A stretch of 64,000 nt of DNA from a bacterium (lineage in GTDB: Bacteria > Hinthialibacterota > Hinthialibacteria > OLB16). The stretch spans positions 224,627-288,626 of the forward strand of contig JAJVIK010000010.1 in the NCBI GenBank assembly GCA_022072055.1, read 5' to 3'. Both the position numbers and the translations under genes were made by a program. How positions within the stretch are numbered: the stretch's first letter is position 1; each line of letters opens with the position of its first letter. Below the pieces are notes generated by a model. That model was not told where the DNA came from and made no database searches. It worked only from the letters and a program-made list of their open reading frames with translations. Shown one piece after another: positions 35,042 through 45,755 of the stretch.

Positions 35042-35851
35042 TCACGGAAGTTGCTTGATCCGAATGTTTCGGTACCAGACCTCGTCCCCGTGGTCCTGAA
35101 GGGCAATGTGCCCGGAGGGCATCTTGGAGAAGCGCTCCCAATCCTTGAACTTGCTGTTGGCGATGCGCGTGTTCCAATCCTCGCTTCCGAGCTCGGCCTC
35201 GACCACCTTCTGGCCGTTGAGCCAATGCTCTACGTGAGCGCCATTGAGGATGATCCGCCCCTCATTGAACTCGCCTACCGGCTTGAGGGTTTTGTTCTCC
35301 GGGCTGTAGAGGGCATAGAGCGAGGCGGCGGAAGTCAGCGCGTTCTCCCCGTCGGGGTGCTTCTCATCATCCAGCACCTGGTACTCCGGGCCGGTCATGA
35401 AGGAGTATTCATCGGTCTCGGCCACCCGGTACATGACCCCGCTGTTGGCCCCGGGGGCCGCCTTCCACTCGAAACGGAGCTCGAAGTTGGTGAACTGATC
35501 CTGGGTGATGAGGTCCCCCCCTTGGCCACGCGGCATGCAGTGGAGGGCCCCATCCTGGATGTCCCATCCCTTGGTGGGGAAGGTCTGTCCGCGGTATCCC
35601 CGCCAGCCTGCCGTCGTGGCTCCATCAAACAGCAGCTTCCAGCCCTCCGCGGCTTCGGCGTCGGACAATTGCGCTTGGCCGGTCGCTGCCAGGGGAGGCT
35701 CTGCGGGAACGGGGGCCTCGGCGGAGACCGGGGCGGGTTTGACATCCTCCACCGGCGCCTTGGGTTGTTCGAGGGGCGCGGGGGGTTGTCCGCATCCGGA
35801 AACGAAACCGACCGCCAGTGTGACAGCTGCGATGAGTGTGCTGAATCTCAT
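35042..35851 (-). CDS. DUF1080 lipoprotein (3-keto-disaccharide hydrolase-like)
   Basis: 269 aa. Lipoprotein leader with lipobox VSGC, then a Pro/Ala-rich linker (about 25-60), then a concanavalin-like DUF1080 fold: WKLLFDGATTAGWRGY, WDIQDGALHCMPRGQGGDLIT, FELRFEWKAAPGANSGVMYR. Family members in Planctomycetes and Bacteroidetes act on, or bind, oxidised or complex sugars at the cell surface. ATG 35851 is chosen for its GTGGAGG site. A surface glycan role is inferred. Confidence 0.82.
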   Translation of the reverse strand: MRFSTLIAAVTLAVGFVSGCGQPPAPLEQPKAPVEDVKPAPVSAEAPVPAEPPLAATGQAQLSDAEAAEGWKLLFDGATTAGWRGYRGQTFPTKGWDIQDGALHCMPRGQGGDLITQDQFTNFELRFEWKAAPGANSGVMYRVAETDEYSFMTGPEYQVLDDEKHPDGENALTSAASLYALYSPENKTLKPVGEFNEGRIILNGAHVEHWLNGQKVVEAELGSEDWNTRIANSKFKDWERFSKMPSGHIALQDHGDEVWYRNIRIKQLP

Positions 35852-35891
35852 GGGTGTAGCCTCCACTTCCTATAGGGGTTCAATGGGGTCG

Positions 35892-36548
35892 TCAGCCATT
35901 CGCATGACGAATCTCTCGAATGAGGGTGGCGGTCTCTCGCGCGATGGACTTGATCCCCTCCCAGTCGCGATTCTCAATCAGCTCCTTGCGCGCGATCCAG
36001 GTTCCGCCGCAGGCCAGGACGATGGGCAGGCGAAGGTATTCGGCCAGATTCTTTTCGCTCACCCCGCCGGTGGGGATGAACTTGACCCCTGTGTGGGCAT
36101 AGGGTCCGGACAGAGCCTTGAGCATCGAGACTCCTCCAGCTTGTTCGGCGGGGAAGAACTTGAGGGTGTCGAGTCCGAACATCATCCCGCGTTCGATCTC
36201 GCCGGGTGTCATCACTCCGGGAAAGATCGGCATGCCGATATCGACCGCCTTGGAAACCACAACCGAGTTCAGACCGGGGGTGACCACGAACTGCGCGCCC
36301 GCGTCCCGCGCGGCGGCCAGGGATCGAATATCGAGGACCGTGCCCGCCCCCACCAGCGCTTCAGGGAGCTTCTTGACCAGGAGTCCGATCGCCTCGGCGG
36401 CGGCCTCGGTCCGGAAGGTCACCTCCATCGCCGCAAGCCCCGCATCCAGGAGCGCCTCGCCCACGCGTAAGGCATCTTCGGGGCGACTCACCACCAGGAT
36501 GGAGACCACCGCGCGGCGAGCAAGTTGGTCTTGCAGGATTTCAGTCAT
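35892..36548 (-). CDS. eda: 2-dehydro-3-deoxy-phosphogluconate (KDPG) aldolase
   Basis: 218 aa class I aldolase cleaving KDPG to pyruvate and glyceraldehyde-3-phosphate (Entner-Doudoroff or uronate route). Features: MEVTFRTEAA, VGAGTVLD (Glu/Thr region), VTPGLN, and the Schiff-base lysine in LKFFPAE, then PTGGVSEKN. No edd or kdgK neighbour, so the pathway is not shown here. Pyruvate from it could feed nifJ. Confidence 0.9.
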   Translation of the reverse strand: MTEILQDQLARRAVVSILVVSRPEDALRVGEALLDAGLAAMEVTFRTEAAAEAIGLLVKKLPEALVGAGTVLDIRSLAAARDAGAQFVVTPGLNSVVVSKAVDIGMPIFPGVMTPGEIERGMMFGLDTLKFFPAEQAGGVSMLKALSGPYAHTGVKFIPTGGVSEKNLAEYLRLPIVLACGGTWIARKELIENRDWEGIKSIARETATLIREIRHANG

Positions 36549-36600
36549 GGGCTCCGAGGAAAGATAGCACGCCGACCGGGAAACGAAACCATGGACGCTC

Positions 36601-39600
36601 TCAGGCGGAAGGAGTCCCAGGGCGGGAGTCCAGGGTCGCCCGGATGGCGCGGGCCATTTCCGGGAGTGAATAGGGCTTGAGGAAGGTCTGGCTCACTTTC
36701 AGAGCCGAAAGACGGTCCCGGAGGTCCAGGTCGATAAACCCGCTAGCGACAATCACCGGAAGGTCGATCCCCGCCTTGAGGGCCTCCTGAAGGCAGAGTT
36801 CCCCATCCATTTCTGGCATTTGGTGGTCCAGGATCGCCAGATCGATCTCCCCCCGATTCCGACTCAAAACCTCAAGCGCCTCTTTCCCGTTCCGGGCCTG
36901 GAGAACGTGATAACCAAGTCTCTCCAGGCCGCGCGCGGTGACCTCGCGGATGGCGTCCTCGTCCTCGGCCAGGAGCAGGCATTCGCCTCCGCCAGGGAGG
37001 GCCTGACCGGTTTCCTGAAAGTTCTCGTTGGGGGCCGCCTCCTCTCCGGCGGGGAGGTAAACCCGAAAAACCGAGCCCCGCCCCAGTCTGCTTTCGCAGG
37101 TGATGAATCCCCCATGCTGCCGGACAATTCCATAGACCGACGCGAGACCCAAACCGGTCCCCTTGCCCGGCGCCTTGGTGGTGAAGAACGGGTCAAAGAT
37201 ACGGGGAAGAACCTCGGGAGCGATACCGACACCCGTGTCGGCCACCTCCAGGACGACAAACCGCCCTGCGACAGCATCCCAATCGCCCGCGCAGTCCTCC
37301 TCGGTGAGGGTCGTGGGGTAAGCGGAAACCTGAAGCCTGCCACCATGAGGCATGGCATCCTTGGCGTTGATGCACAGATTGATCAGGATCTGGTGGACTT
37401 GGCTCGGGTCGGCCACCACTTTGGGAAGGTCCGGGGCGAACTCGAAGGAGATATCCACGGAAGCCGGGATGGTTCGCTGAAGCATCTTGCAGGCTTCCTT
37501 GACCAGGGGGTGGATGTCGAACGAGCTGATGAAGAGCTCGGTTTGACGGCTGAAGGCAAGGAGCTGCCGGGTGAGATCGGCTCCGCGCCTGCCCGCGTTC
37601 AGCACCAGTCCGAGATCCTCATACTCGCGCGAGCCTTTCTCGAAAGCCTGGCGTGTGAACTCGGTGTAGGCGAGCACGACCTGCAGGAGATTGTTGAAGT
37701 CGTGCGCGACACCCCCGGCGAGTTGGCCGACCGCCTCCATCCGCTGCATTTGGCGGATCTGGTTCTCCATCTGTATCCGCGCGGTGATATCGCGCTTGAC
37801 CGCCACGAAGTTGGTGATGGTCCCGTCCGGACCGAACACGGGGGAGATACTTGCCTCTTCGGTATAGAGCGAGCCATCCTTGCGGCGGTTAACCGTCTTG
37901 CCGGTCCAGGTCTGGCCGGCGGTGATCGTGGCCCAAAGCTTCTCATAGAAGGCGGCGTCATGCTGACCGCTCTTCACCAGATTGGGCTTGTTCCCAAGGG
38001 CTTCCAGGGCGGTGTATCCGGTGGCCTTCTCGAATGCGGGGTTGACGAATTGGATGACCCCCTCGGTGTCCGTGATGACAACGACCTCATCCAGCTGTTC
38101 GATGGCGGTGGCCAGACGTCGGAGGTTTTCCAGCGCGAGGCGATGACTCTCCCGTGTCCTCAATGTCTCGATCCCGAACGCGAGATCACCGGCGAGTTCG
38201 GCCAGCAGTCGAACCTCCTCGGAATCGAACGCGTCGCGGTCGGATGAATAGATCGACAGAGCCCCGATCAAATGCTCCCCATGGGAGACGGGGAATGCCG
38301 CCACCGACCTCAAGGCGCCTCGCTTGTCCTCGGGCAGCCAAGACGCAACTCCCGGCTCCGCCGCGAGGTCCTTTAAGATGACCGGACTTTCTGTCGCCAA
38401 CATCCTGGCCGCCGGGCCACTCTCTGCATCCGCCCAACACCAGCAGTCCTGAACCGAACCACAACACTCCGCCTCCGGCCCGCGCCAGACAGCGGGCTTG
38501 ATTCTGCCGTTGTCCTGTTCGTCGACAAAACCAATCCAAACAAGTGGAAACCTCCCTTCCCTCTGAATCGTCTCGCAGATTTTGTGGACCAGTCGAACCT
38601 CCTCCGTAGCCATGATCATGGCCTGGTTGCACTCGCTCAGAACCCGCAAGGCGCGGTTGACTCGACGCAGAGATTCTTCGGCCTTCTTCCGCTCGGTGAT
38701 GTCCCGAATGATGCCCTGGTGGAACAATTCGTCGTTGATCCGCATGGTCCGGTCGCTGATCTCAACCGGAAAGGTCCCTCCATCCTTTCTCCCAATGACT
38801 GATTCAAAAACGACCCCTCCCTGCTCGTCCCTGCGGGCTTCGACAGTCTCGGGGTCCATGGGAGGCGAGGTGGCGTCGAGATCCAGGATTCTCATGTTCA
38901 AGAGTTCCTCTCTCGAATACCCAGAGGCTTCAATGGCGCGCTCATTGACTTCGAGAATCCTGAGGTCCGAGTCCAGGAGCACGATGATGTCATTCGCGTA
39001 ACGGGTGACGTTGGCGAGGTGCTCCGAAAGCGCGAGCCGTTCGGTTTCCGCGCGCAAGGCCCGCTTGTAGTCCTGAACCCTTTCGTGCCTCCAGAGCGCC
39101 AGGATCGCCGCGCCCGCCGTCCCAATCAGAAGCATGACCAGCGAGACCAGGATAAGAGTCTGCCGTCGGATGTCGCCGTAGAATTCAGCGCTATCCATCT
39201 TGCTTATGAGTATCCAAGTCGTATCCGGAATCGCCTCCACATACGCGAGAACCGGAACCCCTCGATAGTCCGTGCCCGTGACAATCCCGCGGGCGCCCAG
39301 CAGCCCTTGCACCGCGGGATGCTCCGGGTTCTCCATCGAGAGGCGGCGAGTCATGGGGGGATCGTCGCCGTGGCGAAGCGGGGTAAGGATCACGGCTTCG
39401 TTTCCCTCCCGTCGGATGATCCCAGTCTCGGCGGATGGACTTTGAGAGGGCCAATCCCGAAGCAGAGGAAACAAGTACGCCTCGGGATCGATCGTGGCGA
39501 CCACCGCGCCGACCACCTCCTCCACGGTGGCGCCCGCATCCAGGATTGGCGACACCAAGTGCATGTTGATCGAGGTTTCGCCCCGCGATTGGTGAAGGTC

Positions 39601-40065
39601 GGTGAGACTCACTTGTTTGTTTTTCATCGCCTCCTGGGCGAGCGCGAACATGTGGCGACGCATTTCGCTCCCATCCCCCGGCACGGCCAAATGAACCTCC
39701 CCCTCAAGGTCCAGCAGGAAAAGGCTTTGGTATTGATGGCGAGTGTGGACGTTCTCAAACCATTTCCGAACTTGCTCCGGAACGGGACGCGGAGCCGCAT
39801 CGATGGCTCGGTGGAATTCATCCGCGAGAACCGGGCTGCTGAAGAAGACCTCTCCATCCTCCAAAAGCCCTTTCCGCCAGATGCTGACCAGCTTGACCTT
39901 GAGCTCGGCGACCGCTTGCAGGTTGGCGAAACCTCTCTGTTCGAGCCGCCTGGAGTTCTGCCGGATCAAGTAATACCCAAGGCCGCCCAAAATGGCGGTA
40001 AAGAGAAGGAAGACCGCAAATAGGCGCGCGGGGAGGGGATGCGGGGTGTGGGCGGTTTCAGCCAT
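36601..40065 (-). CDS. Hybrid sensor histidine kinase with periplasmic sensor, PAS, GAF and receiver domains
   Basis: 1154 aa. TM1 at 13-34, a periplasmic sensor of about 265 residues resembling dCache, TM2 at 304-325, PAS (350-460), GAF (465-640), PAS/PAC (650-765), HisKA with H788 in GGVAHDFNN, HATPase (885-1005; [22 protein letters not shown]) and a C-terminal receiver (1028-1145) with phospho-acceptor D1080 in [12 protein letters not shown]. The receiver has no output domain, so phosphotransfer to another protein is expected. No response regulator adjoins it. Start at 40065 follows AAGGAAG. Confidence 0.9.
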   Translation of the reverse strand: MAETAHTPHPLPARLFAVFLLFTAILGGLGYYLIRQNSRRLEQRGFANLQAVAELKVKLVSIWRKGLLEDGEVFFSSPVLADEFHRAIDAAPRPVPEQVRKWFENVHTRHQYQSLFLLDLEGEVHLAVPGDGSEMRRHMFALAQEAMKNKQVSLTDLHQSRGETSINMHLVSPILDAGATVEEVVGAVVATIDPEAYLFPLLRDWPSQSPSAETGIIRREGNEAVILTPLRHGDDPPMTRRLSMENPEHPAVQGLLGARGIVTGTDYRGVPVLAYVEAIPDTTWILISKMDSAEFYGDIRRQTLILVSLVMLLIGTAGAAILALWRHERVQDYKRALRAETERLALSEHLANVTRYANDIIVLLDSDLRILEVNERAIEASGYSREELLNMRILDLDATSPPMDPETVEARRDEQGGVVFESVIGRKDGGTFPVEISDRTMRINDELFHQGIIRDITERKKAEESLRRVNRALRVLSECNQAMIMATEEVRLVHKICETIQREGRFPLVWIGFVDEQDNGRIKPAVWRGPEAECCGSVQDCWCWADAESGPAARMLATESPVILKDLAAEPGVASWLPEDKRGALRSVAAFPVSHGEHLIGALSIYSSDRDAFDSEEVRLLAELAGDLAFGIETLRTRESHRLALENLRRLATAIEQLDEVVVITDTEGVIQFVNPAFEKATGYTALEALGNKPNLVKSGQHDAAFYEKLWATITAGQTWTGKTVNRRKDGSLYTEEASISPVFGPDGTITNFVAVKRDITARIQMENQIRQMQRMEAVGQLAGGVAHDFNNLLQVVLAYTEFTRQAFEKGSREYEDLGLVLNAGRRGADLTRQLLAFSRQTELFISSFDIHPLVKEACKMLQRTIPASVDISFEFAPDLPKVVADPSQVHQILINLCINAKDAMPHGGRLQVSAYPTTLTEEDCAGDWDAVAGRFVVLEVADTGVGIAPEVLPRIFDPFFTTKAPGKGTGLGLASVYGIVRQHGGFITCESRLGRGSVFRVYLPAGEEAAPNENFQETGQALPGGGECLLLAEDEDAIREVTARGLERLGYHVLQARNGKEALEVLSRNRGEIDLAILDHQMPEMDGELCLQEALKAGIDLPVIVASGFIDLDLRDRLSALKVSQTFLKPYSLPEMARAIRATLDSRPGTPSA

Positions 40066-40098
40066 CCGTGGGGCTTCCTTTAGTCGAGTCCTGGATGG

Positions 40099-40127
40099 AT
40101 TATACCGGTTTTGGCCCTGCCCCACAA
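40099..40127 (-). promoter_or_regulatory. Sigma70-type promoter for the hybrid histidine kinase
   Basis: On the minus strand: -35 TTGTGG (40127-40122), 17-base spacer, -10 TATAAT (40104-40099, perfect). The ATG at 40065 lies 33 bases beyond the -10 box. It contains GGTATAATC, resembling one half of the palindrome at the porin promoter, but has no second arm. Confidence 0.5.
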
Positions 40128-40244
40128 ACGCTTTTTTGTCTTACCGGAAATGTGGAAGGTTCAATCGGGACCGGAAATACGGCATGATCCGCCACCCATG
40201 TTTGGATTTCGGCCATCTGGCGGGTAGGGACAAGGAGAAACACC

Positions 40245-41123
40245 ATGAAGACGCGCACGGGAAGATTCCCCATCGGGTTCCGCCGTGGGGGGGGCTGGCA
40301 GGACGACATTCACGACCTGGCCGAATGGGCCAAGGAGGCCGGTTTTGAGGCCATCGATCTGGGGCGGGCGACACCGGAGGACGCCAAGGTCCTGGAGGAC
40401 AACGACCTCGCGGTGGGGAGCTGCGATCTGATCGAATGGCCCGGTCTGTTCTCCCAAGACACCGGCGAACAGTGGAACGCGATCCAGGCCAACATCGACT
40501 ATATCCGCTCCGCACACGCGCTCGGCGGGCGCCGATTCTTCCTGTGCGTGATGCCCAAGGACCCCAGCCTGCCGAAGAAAGAAAACCTGGCCATCGCCGC
40601 CCGAAGCCTCTCTGAACTGGCGCGGGAGGCGGAGAAGCTCGACTCGATGCTGGTGATCGAGGGCTGGCCGGGGGGCTGGCCGGAATACTCGAACCTGGCG
40701 TGCAATCCGGAGACCTACCGCTGGCTGATCCGCGAATGCCACTCGAAAGGGTTGGGCATCAACTACGACCCCTCGCACCTGATCCGCATGGGGATCGATC
40801 ATGTGCGCTTCCTGGAGGAGTTCGTGGGGCATGTGGGACATGTCCACGCCAAGGACACGGAGATCCAACCGGAGAAGATCTACGAGTTCGGCCTGTACCA
40901 GTTCTCAGCGGTTGAGCCGCACCCGCACTGCGGGGAGAGCGTGTGGCGATACACGATCCCCGGTCATGGCCAAGCGCGTTGGGTGAGGATCTTCCAGATC
41001 CTCCAAAGCTCCGGCTACAAGGGATTTGTGAGCGTGGAGCTGGAAGACCACAGCTTCCATGGTTCTCCGGAGGCGGAGAAGGAAGGACTGCTCTGCTCGC
41101 TGGCCTTTCTGCGGACAGCGTAA
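40245..41123 (+). CDS. Sugar phosphate isomerase/epimerase family TIM-barrel protein
   Basis: 292 aa AP-endonuclease-2/xylose-isomerase-like barrel. Metal-site residues are likely in [39 protein letters not shown] and [11 protein letters not shown], where Glu, Asp, His and Glu ligands are expected. Start follows GACAAGGAGAAA. First of four co-directional genes (barrel, DUF1501, deacetylase, pcs). The substrate is probably a sugar or inositol derivative; not further defined. Confidence 0.78.
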   Translation: MKTRTGRFPIGFRRGGGWQDDIHDLAEWAKEAGFEAIDLGRATPEDAKVLEDNDLAVGSCDLIEWPGLFSQDTGEQWNAIQANIDYIRSAHALGGRRFFLCVMPKDPSLPKKENLAIAARSLSELAREAEKLDSMLVIEGWPGGWPEYSNLACNPETYRWLIRECHSKGLGINYDPSHLIRMGIDHVRFLEEFVGHVGHVHAKDTEIQPEKIYEFGLYQFSAVEPHPHCGESVWRYTIPGHGQARWVRIFQILQSSGYKGFVSVELEDHSFHGSPEAEKEGLLCSLAFLRTA

Positions 41124-41167
41124 AGAGAGGGTTTTCCCTCCCCCCCCATTCCGCCCGGAGCGCTTCC

Positions 41168-42685
41168 GTGGTTCAATTCCGAATCGCCATGGGAGCTCCG
41201 CCGCTTTCCCCCATCGGCCGGCGATTTCTCGACCGGCGCGACTTCCTGCAGCTCGCGGGGAACGGGCTGGGGGGGATCGCGCTCTCCACGCTCCTGGCCG
41301 AGCAGGGGTTTCTTGGAACAGGAATCGCCCACGCGCGCCCCGAGCCGATCCGGCCCGACATCCACCCTGAAAGTCCCCTGGCCCCGCGCGCCCCGCATTT
41401 CTCGGCCAAGGCCAAGAAGGTTCTGTTCCTCTTCTGCTCGGGAGCCTGCAGCCAACTTGAGACTTGGGACTACAAGCCCGAACTCATCAAGCGTCACGGC
41501 GAACCGCTCCCCGGCGGCGAGGGCTTGGTCACATTCCAAGGCAAACAGGGAAACCTCACCCAGCCCCTCTATGAGTTCCGCCCCCGCGGGGAGTGCGGGA
41601 AATACACCTCCGAGCTCCTCCCCCATCTCGGCGAGCTCGTGGATGAGATGTGCTTCATCCACTCCATGACCGCCAAGAGCAACACCCACGGACCGGGCAC
41701 CAACCAGATGAACACGGGGTACATCCTCGAAGGCTTCCCCAGCATCGGGTCGTGGGTCTCGTACGCCCTTGGAACAGAGGATGCGGACTTGCCGGCCTTC
41801 GTGGCGATTCCGGATCCGCGCGGGTGGCCGCAATCCGGTCCGAATAACTGGGCCTCCGGGTTCCTGCCCGCCGTGTTCCAGGGCACGGTCTTCAACGCGG
41901 ACAAGCCGATCCCGAACCTTCAACGCCCCCCGGAAATCGCGCCCGATGAGGATCGCGCCGCCAGGGACTTTCTCAAGGTGCTGAATGAGAGGCGCCTTGA
42001 AAGATTTCCCGGTGACACGGAACTGGCCGCGCGGATCGCAAGCTATGAGCTCGCCGCCAAGATGCAGCTTTCGGCGGCGGAGGTCGGGGACTTTTCCAAG
42101 GAGTCCCCGGCCACGCGGAAGATGTACTGTGTCGAGGACCCCAATCCGCTGAAGGCCGGGTTCGGAAGAAACTGCCTCCTGGCGCGCCGACTGATTGAGC
42201 GCGGAGTCCGCTTCGTGCAGCTCTTCAACGGCGCCTACGCGATGGGCGAGGGGGTCGGCAATTGGGATGGCCACAAGGTTCTCAAGCAGCAGTATGATGT
42301 GCATGGCCCGATCCTGGATGAACCCGCCGCCGCGCTGCTCAAGGACCTCCGCGCGAGGGGGCTGCTGGAGGACACGCTGGTTGTCTGGTCCACCGAGTTC
42401 GGGCGGATGCCGACCTTCCAAGCCGGGGCCAACGGGCGCGACCACAACCCGGATGGCTTCACAGTCTGGCTCGCCGGAGCGGGGGTCAGACACCCCTTCA
42501 GCTATGGGGCCACGGACCAATTCGGTTACAAGGCGGTGGAGCAGGTGACCACGATTTACGATCTCCACGCCACCATCCTGCGCCTGTTGGGTCTCGACCA
42601 TGAGCGCCTGAGCTTCCTCCATAACGGATTCGAGCGACGGCTCACCGATGTCCACGGGCAGGTGATCGAGGAGGTTCTGGCATGA
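41168..42685 (+). CDS. DUF1501 protein with Tat-type leader
   Basis: 505 aa. DUF1501 proteins have an alkaline-phosphatase/sulfatase-like fold and abound in Planctomycetes-like genomes. Leader contains [19 protein letters not shown], a twin-arginine-like signal. Conserved stretches: [42 protein letters not shown] and [15 protein letters not shown] near the C-terminus. GTG 41168 has GGAG 7 bases upstream; ATG 41189 is the alternative. The usual partner gene (DUF1549/DUF1553) is missing. Its stop overlaps the next ATG. Function unknown. Confidence 0.75.
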   Translation: MVQFRIAMGAPPLSPIGRRFLDRRDFLQLAGNGLGGIALSTLLAEQGFLGTGIAHARPEPIRPDIHPESPLAPRAPHFSAKAKKVLFLFCSGACSQLETWDYKPELIKRHGEPLPGGEGLVTFQGKQGNLTQPLYEFRPRGECGKYTSELLPHLGELVDEMCFIHSMTAKSNTHGPGTNQMNTGYILEGFPSIGSWVSYALGTEDADLPAFVAIPDPRGWPQSGPNNWASGFLPAVFQGTVFNADKPIPNLQRPPEIAPDEDRAARDFLKVLNERRLERFPGDTELAARIASYELAAKMQLSAAEVGDFSKESPATRKMYCVEDPNPLKAGFGRNCLLARRLIERGVRFVQLFNGAYAMGEGVGNWDGHKVLKQQYDVHGPILDEPAAALLKDLRARGLLEDTLVVWSTEFGRMPTFQAGANGRDHNPDGFTVWLAGAGVRHPFSYGATDQFGYKAVEQVTTIYDLHATILRLLGLDHERLSFLHNGFERRLTDVHGQVIEEVLA

Positions 42686-43506
42686 AACAGATTGCACTCT
42701 TAACGGTGATGATGCTTTCCCTTTCCTACACCGCGCGCGCCGTCGAGCCGGTTCCCGACAAGACCGTGGTCCTCACCTTTGATGACGCGGTGAAGTCCCA
42801 CCGGACCTTTGTCGGTCCGCTACTGAAGGAGCTCGGTTTTTCGGCCACCTTCTTTGTCACCCAGGCCTGGATGAGCGACACCGAGAATTTCATGAATTGG
42901 AAGGACATCGCCGAGCTGCACGAGATGGGCTTCGAGATCGGCAACCACACCTGGAGCCACCTGGGCCTGAGCAAACCGGAGCGGACGGAACGTGTCGCGG
43001 AGGAGCTCGCCCTGGTTGAGAGCGAGCTCGCCAAGGTCGGGGTTCCGAAACCGACCAGCTTTGCCTGGCCTGGGAACGGCTTCGGGCCGGAAGGGCTGGC
43101 CGAGCTTCGCAAGGCGGGAATTCTGCTCGCGCGCCGCGGCATGCAGCCGGAGCAACCCTATGGGAAGATGGTCCCCGGACCTCTGTATGATCCGCGCGGG
43201 CATGACCCGCTCTTGATCCCGACCTCGGCGGACGCCTATCCCGAATGGACCCTGGGGCATTTCCGCGCGATGGTGGAGCGCGCCAAGGACGGCAAGATGG
43301 TGATCCTCCAGTTCCACGGTGTCCCGGATGTCGCCCACCCCTGGGTCCACACCCCGCCGGAGAATTTCAGGGAGTACATGAACCACCTCAAGAGCGAAGG
43401 GTATCATGTGCTCGCGCTGCGGGATGTGGAGAGATTCATCGACCGATCCGAGCCGATCCGGGATCCCACCACCGAGAAACGGCATCCGCCAGCCAAGTCC
43501 CCTTAG
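42682..43506 (+). CDS. Secreted polysaccharide deacetylase (NodB-like, CE4)
   Basis: 274 aa. Signal peptide of about 19 residues (MKQIALL ... TARA). NodB domain: motif 1 LTFDDAV (catalytic and metal Asp), motif 2 GNHTWSH (H-x3-H metal site), later [14 protein letters not shown] and ILQFHGVPD (catalytic His). Removes N- or O-acetyl groups from a surface or environmental polysaccharide. Coupled to DUF1501 by ATGA overlap and only 5 bases from pcs. Confidence 0.85.
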   Translation: MKQIALLTVMMLSLSYTARAVEPVPDKTVVLTFDDAVKSHRTFVGPLLKELGFSATFFVTQAWMSDTENFMNWKDIAELHEMGFEIGNHTWSHLGLSKPERTERVAEELALVESELAKVGVPKPTSFAWPGNGFGPEGLAELRKAGILLARRGMQPEQPYGKMVPGPLYDPRGHDPLLIPTSADAYPEWTLGHFRAMVERAKDGKMVILQFHGVPDVAHPWVHTPPENFREYMNHLKSEGYHVLALRDVERFIDRSEPIRDPTTEKRHPPAKSP

Positions 43507-43511
43507 GGATC

Positions 43512-44210
43512 ATGAGGAAGCGGCGGATTCTTGCGTGGCTGGTTCACCTCTACACGGCAACCGGCGCGCTCTTGGGGATGTTCGCCCTCTTCGCCGCCGC
43601 GCAAGGCGAGACGCGAAACGCCTTCCTGCTGCTCCTGCTCGCAGGACTGGTGGACTCCACCGATGGCATCCTGGCTCGTCGCGCCCGGGTCTCCGAGGTT
43701 CTTCCGAACTTCAGCGGGGAGCAGCTCGACAACGCAATTGATGTCCTCACCTTCATCTGGGTCCCGATCTTCATCCTGGTGGCCGAGGACCTGCTGCCGC
43801 ATCCCTCGTGGATCGCCATCCCGACTCTTGCCGCGCTGTACGCCTACGGGCAGGTGGACATGAAAACCCCAGACCATTTCTTCCTGGGGTTTCCGAGTTA
43901 TTGGAACGTGGTCGCGCTGTATCTCTATTGGCTCCGGCCCTCGGGGGCGCTGGCGGTTGGGATGGTGGCTGTGCCGGGGCTGCTCAGCTTCATCCCTACG
44001 CGATACCTGTATCCCAGCCGGAACGGGCTGTACTCGAAAAGCATCTGGACTCTGGGATGTCTATGGGCCGCGCTAGTCGCCTTCCTCCTCCTCCAGGAAT
44101 CGCCTGACAGTCGGCTGGTTTGGCTGAGCGCGCTTTTTCCGCTCTACTACTTGGCCTTGAGCTTTTGCCTGGACTTGCAGCTCCGCCGGAAAGCGCGAAG
44201 ATCGACTTAG
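43512..44210 (+). CDS. pcs: Phosphatidylcholine synthase
   Basis: 232 aa membrane CDP-alcohol phosphotransferase with about eight hydrophobic segments. The motif reads DSTDGILARRARVSEV ... GEQLDNAIDVLTF. The spacing and the later PDHFFLGFPSYWN are typical of Pcs, which joins choline and CDP-diacylglycerol. Start ATG 43512 is 5 bases after the deacetylase stop; a longer frame back to 43245 lies inside that gene. Choline would have to be imported; no choline transporter is visible here. Confidence 0.78.
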   Translation: MRKRRILAWLVHLYTATGALLGMFALFAAAQGETRNAFLLLLLAGLVDSTDGILARRARVSEVLPNFSGEQLDNAIDVLTFIWVPIFILVAEDLLPHPSWIAIPTLAALYAYGQVDMKTPDHFFLGFPSYWNVVALYLYWLRPSGALAVGMVAVPGLLSFIPTRYLYPSRNGLYSKSIWTLGCLWAALVAFLLLQESPDSRLVWLSALFPLYYLALSFCLDLQLRRKARRST

Positions 44211-44250
44211 CGCGGTTACCGTTATCGTGTCGCGTGTCGGACGGAAGCGC

Positions 44251-45057
44251 TCAGCGGACTTGAAACTCTTCCAGCTTGCGCCGCGCGAAATCCAGGATTC
44301 GAGGGTGCATGACAAAGTACTGTCTCCCATCCTCCAGGCGCTGGGGGCTCGGCCGGATGCTCCCATCTCGAAGCCCCTTCAGTCCCTCGATCATGAGTCT
44401 CACCATCATGGGTTCGAGACGGGCGCGAATGGTCTCGAACACATCTCCCGGAAGCAGGTCACAACGAGACTGGAGCAGGATCGGGCCGGTGTCCACGCCG
44501 GTCTCCATGAGGTGCAGGGTCAGCCCGATCCCCTCCTCGCCCAGATGCTCTTCCGCCACTGGCCACTCGACCACATCCATGCCGCGATATCGCGGGAGAA
44601 TCCCCATGTGGCAGTTCAAGACTCCGATCCTGGGAATCTTCAGGATGTTCTTCCGCACAAGCCCGCCGCCGGTAAAAGCCACGACATCCGGTTCCACTTG
44701 ACCGAGAAACTCCTCAGCGGCCTTGTCGTTCAAATCCGAGACTCGGATGTGCGGGACTCCCCAAGCCTTGGCGAGCTGCTTGAGGTTGCCTGGCGGAAGT
44801 TCGACTGAGCGCGACAAGGCGGAAAGGTTCTCGTTCGGCGACACTTGGTAGCCGCGGTCGCGAAGGATGAACTTGCGATAAATCTTCCTCAGAAGCCGGG
44901 ATCCGTCACGCCGTAGTTCTGATCGAAAGCGAGCCGGATTCCAGATCGAACGCTCCACGATGCCCACGACCTCAATCCCCTGCTCCGCGCGGGCCAAGTG
45001 GGTGACCAGGCGCGAATAGAGGCTGAAACGGGTCGGGGAAAAGACCACGACTCTCAT
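44251..45057 (-). CDS. Formyltransferase family protein (sugar or amine N-formyltransferase-like)
   Basis: 268 aa. C-terminal two thirds match the 10-formyl-THF formyltransferase fold: VAFTGGGLVRKNIL, NCHMGILPRYRGMD (catalytic Asn and His) and METGVDTGPILLQ (catalytic Asp). It is shorter than methionyl-tRNA formyltransferase and lacks its C-terminal domain, so a nucleotide-sugar or other amine acceptor is likelier. ATG 45057 overlaps the stop of the upstream gene by 4 bases. Last of a three-gene unit with two unrecognised proteins. Confidence 0.78.
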   Translation of the reverse strand: MRVVVFSPTRFSLYSRLVTHLARAEQGIEVVGIVERSIWNPARFRSELRRDGSRLLRKIYRKFILRDRGYQVSPNENLSALSRSVELPPGNLKQLAKAWGVPHIRVSDLNDKAAEEFLGQVEPDVVAFTGGGLVRKNILKIPRIGVLNCHMGILPRYRGMDVVEWPVAEEHLGEEGIGLTLHLMETGVDTGPILLQSRCDLLPGDVFETIRARLEPMMVRLMIEGLKGLRDGSIRPSPQRLEDGRQYFVMHPRILDFARRKLEEFQVR

Positions 45058-45752
45058 CGCGCGAGGAGCTCCTTGCAGGCGGCTTCCTGTTCCACCAGGG
45101 ACCGGAGGTAAACCATCAGCGGCCCGGCATGATGACGCGGGTTCATCTTCCGATGCGAGGAAAAGGCCCAATCGTTGAGTTTGAGCGCGGTGTTCAGAAA
45201 ACGGAGATCCCCCGCCCGTCGAGCGTGACGCGCAAAAAGGATTGCCACGCGGTGTTTCTCCACCCACGCCTGGTCCGAAGAAACGGCGGGAACGATCGGA
45301 GAAAGACACAGATCCCGCTTGACTTCCACGTGTCGAAGCAGGCGCTCCAGCTCAGTCTTGATGGATTCGCCGCAAGCCTCCTCCCCACTCAGAAGGAGCT
45401 GCTCCAGATACGCCCCAGCGCCGCTCCGTAAACCGTCCTTGCCCACAACGGCGTTCCCGTCCAGACCCTGAAACCACTCGATAGGCGTCCTGGAGAGGGT
45501 GGGGGGATCCTCGACCCCACTCGCGAGACCCCATGGACAAGGGTAAGGGAGCCCGAACTCCGAAGTGAGCTGGGCAACAGCTCGCATGTCCTCGCGAAAC
45601 CAGGGAGCCCCAGACATGTTCGTGAAAGCGGTCGGATGATCCCCGAAACTCCGGATGGTTCGTGAAATGAACTCCTGAATGGTTCCAGCGGAGATGCACC
45701 CATCCAGAATCCTCAAGAGCCACGCTTCAAACCGAGATCCCCGCGCGCGCAT
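45054..45752 (-). CDS. Hypothetical protein in formyltransferase operon
   Basis: 232 aa; not recognised. No signal peptide or membrane helix. The N-terminal part has many aromatic and Gly/Pro positions (SGAPWFREDM, PYPCPWGLASG), the C-terminal part looks helical (FLNTALKLNDWAF, YLRSLVEQEAACKELL). It sits between the formyltransferase (4-base overlap) and the 353-aa gene (3-base gap), so all three are surely translated together. A role in making or modifying a surface sugar is a guess from context only. Confidence 0.6.
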   Translation of the reverse strand: MRARGSRFEAWLLRILDGCISAGTIQEFISRTIRSFGDHPTAFTNMSGAPWFREDMRAVAQLTSEFGLPYPCPWGLASGVEDPPTLSRTPIEWFQGLDGNAVVGKDGLRSGAGAYLEQLLLSGEEACGESIKTELERLLRHVEVKRDLCLSPIVPAVSSDQAWVEKHRVAILFARHARRAGDLRFLNTALKLNDWAFSSHRKMNPRHHAGPLMVYLRSLVEQEAACKELLAR

Positions 45753-45755
45753 CCC

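Noticed and set aside
40095..40107. GGTATAATC at the histidine kinase promoter as a fourth copy of the shared palindrome
   Set aside because: Only one half is present; the sequence is explained by a -10 TATAAT box.
41015..42697. 560-codon minus-strand frame opposite the DUF1501 gene
   Set aside because: The plus-strand frame has a leader and family motifs; the antisense frame is unconserved-looking and spans two plus-strand genes.
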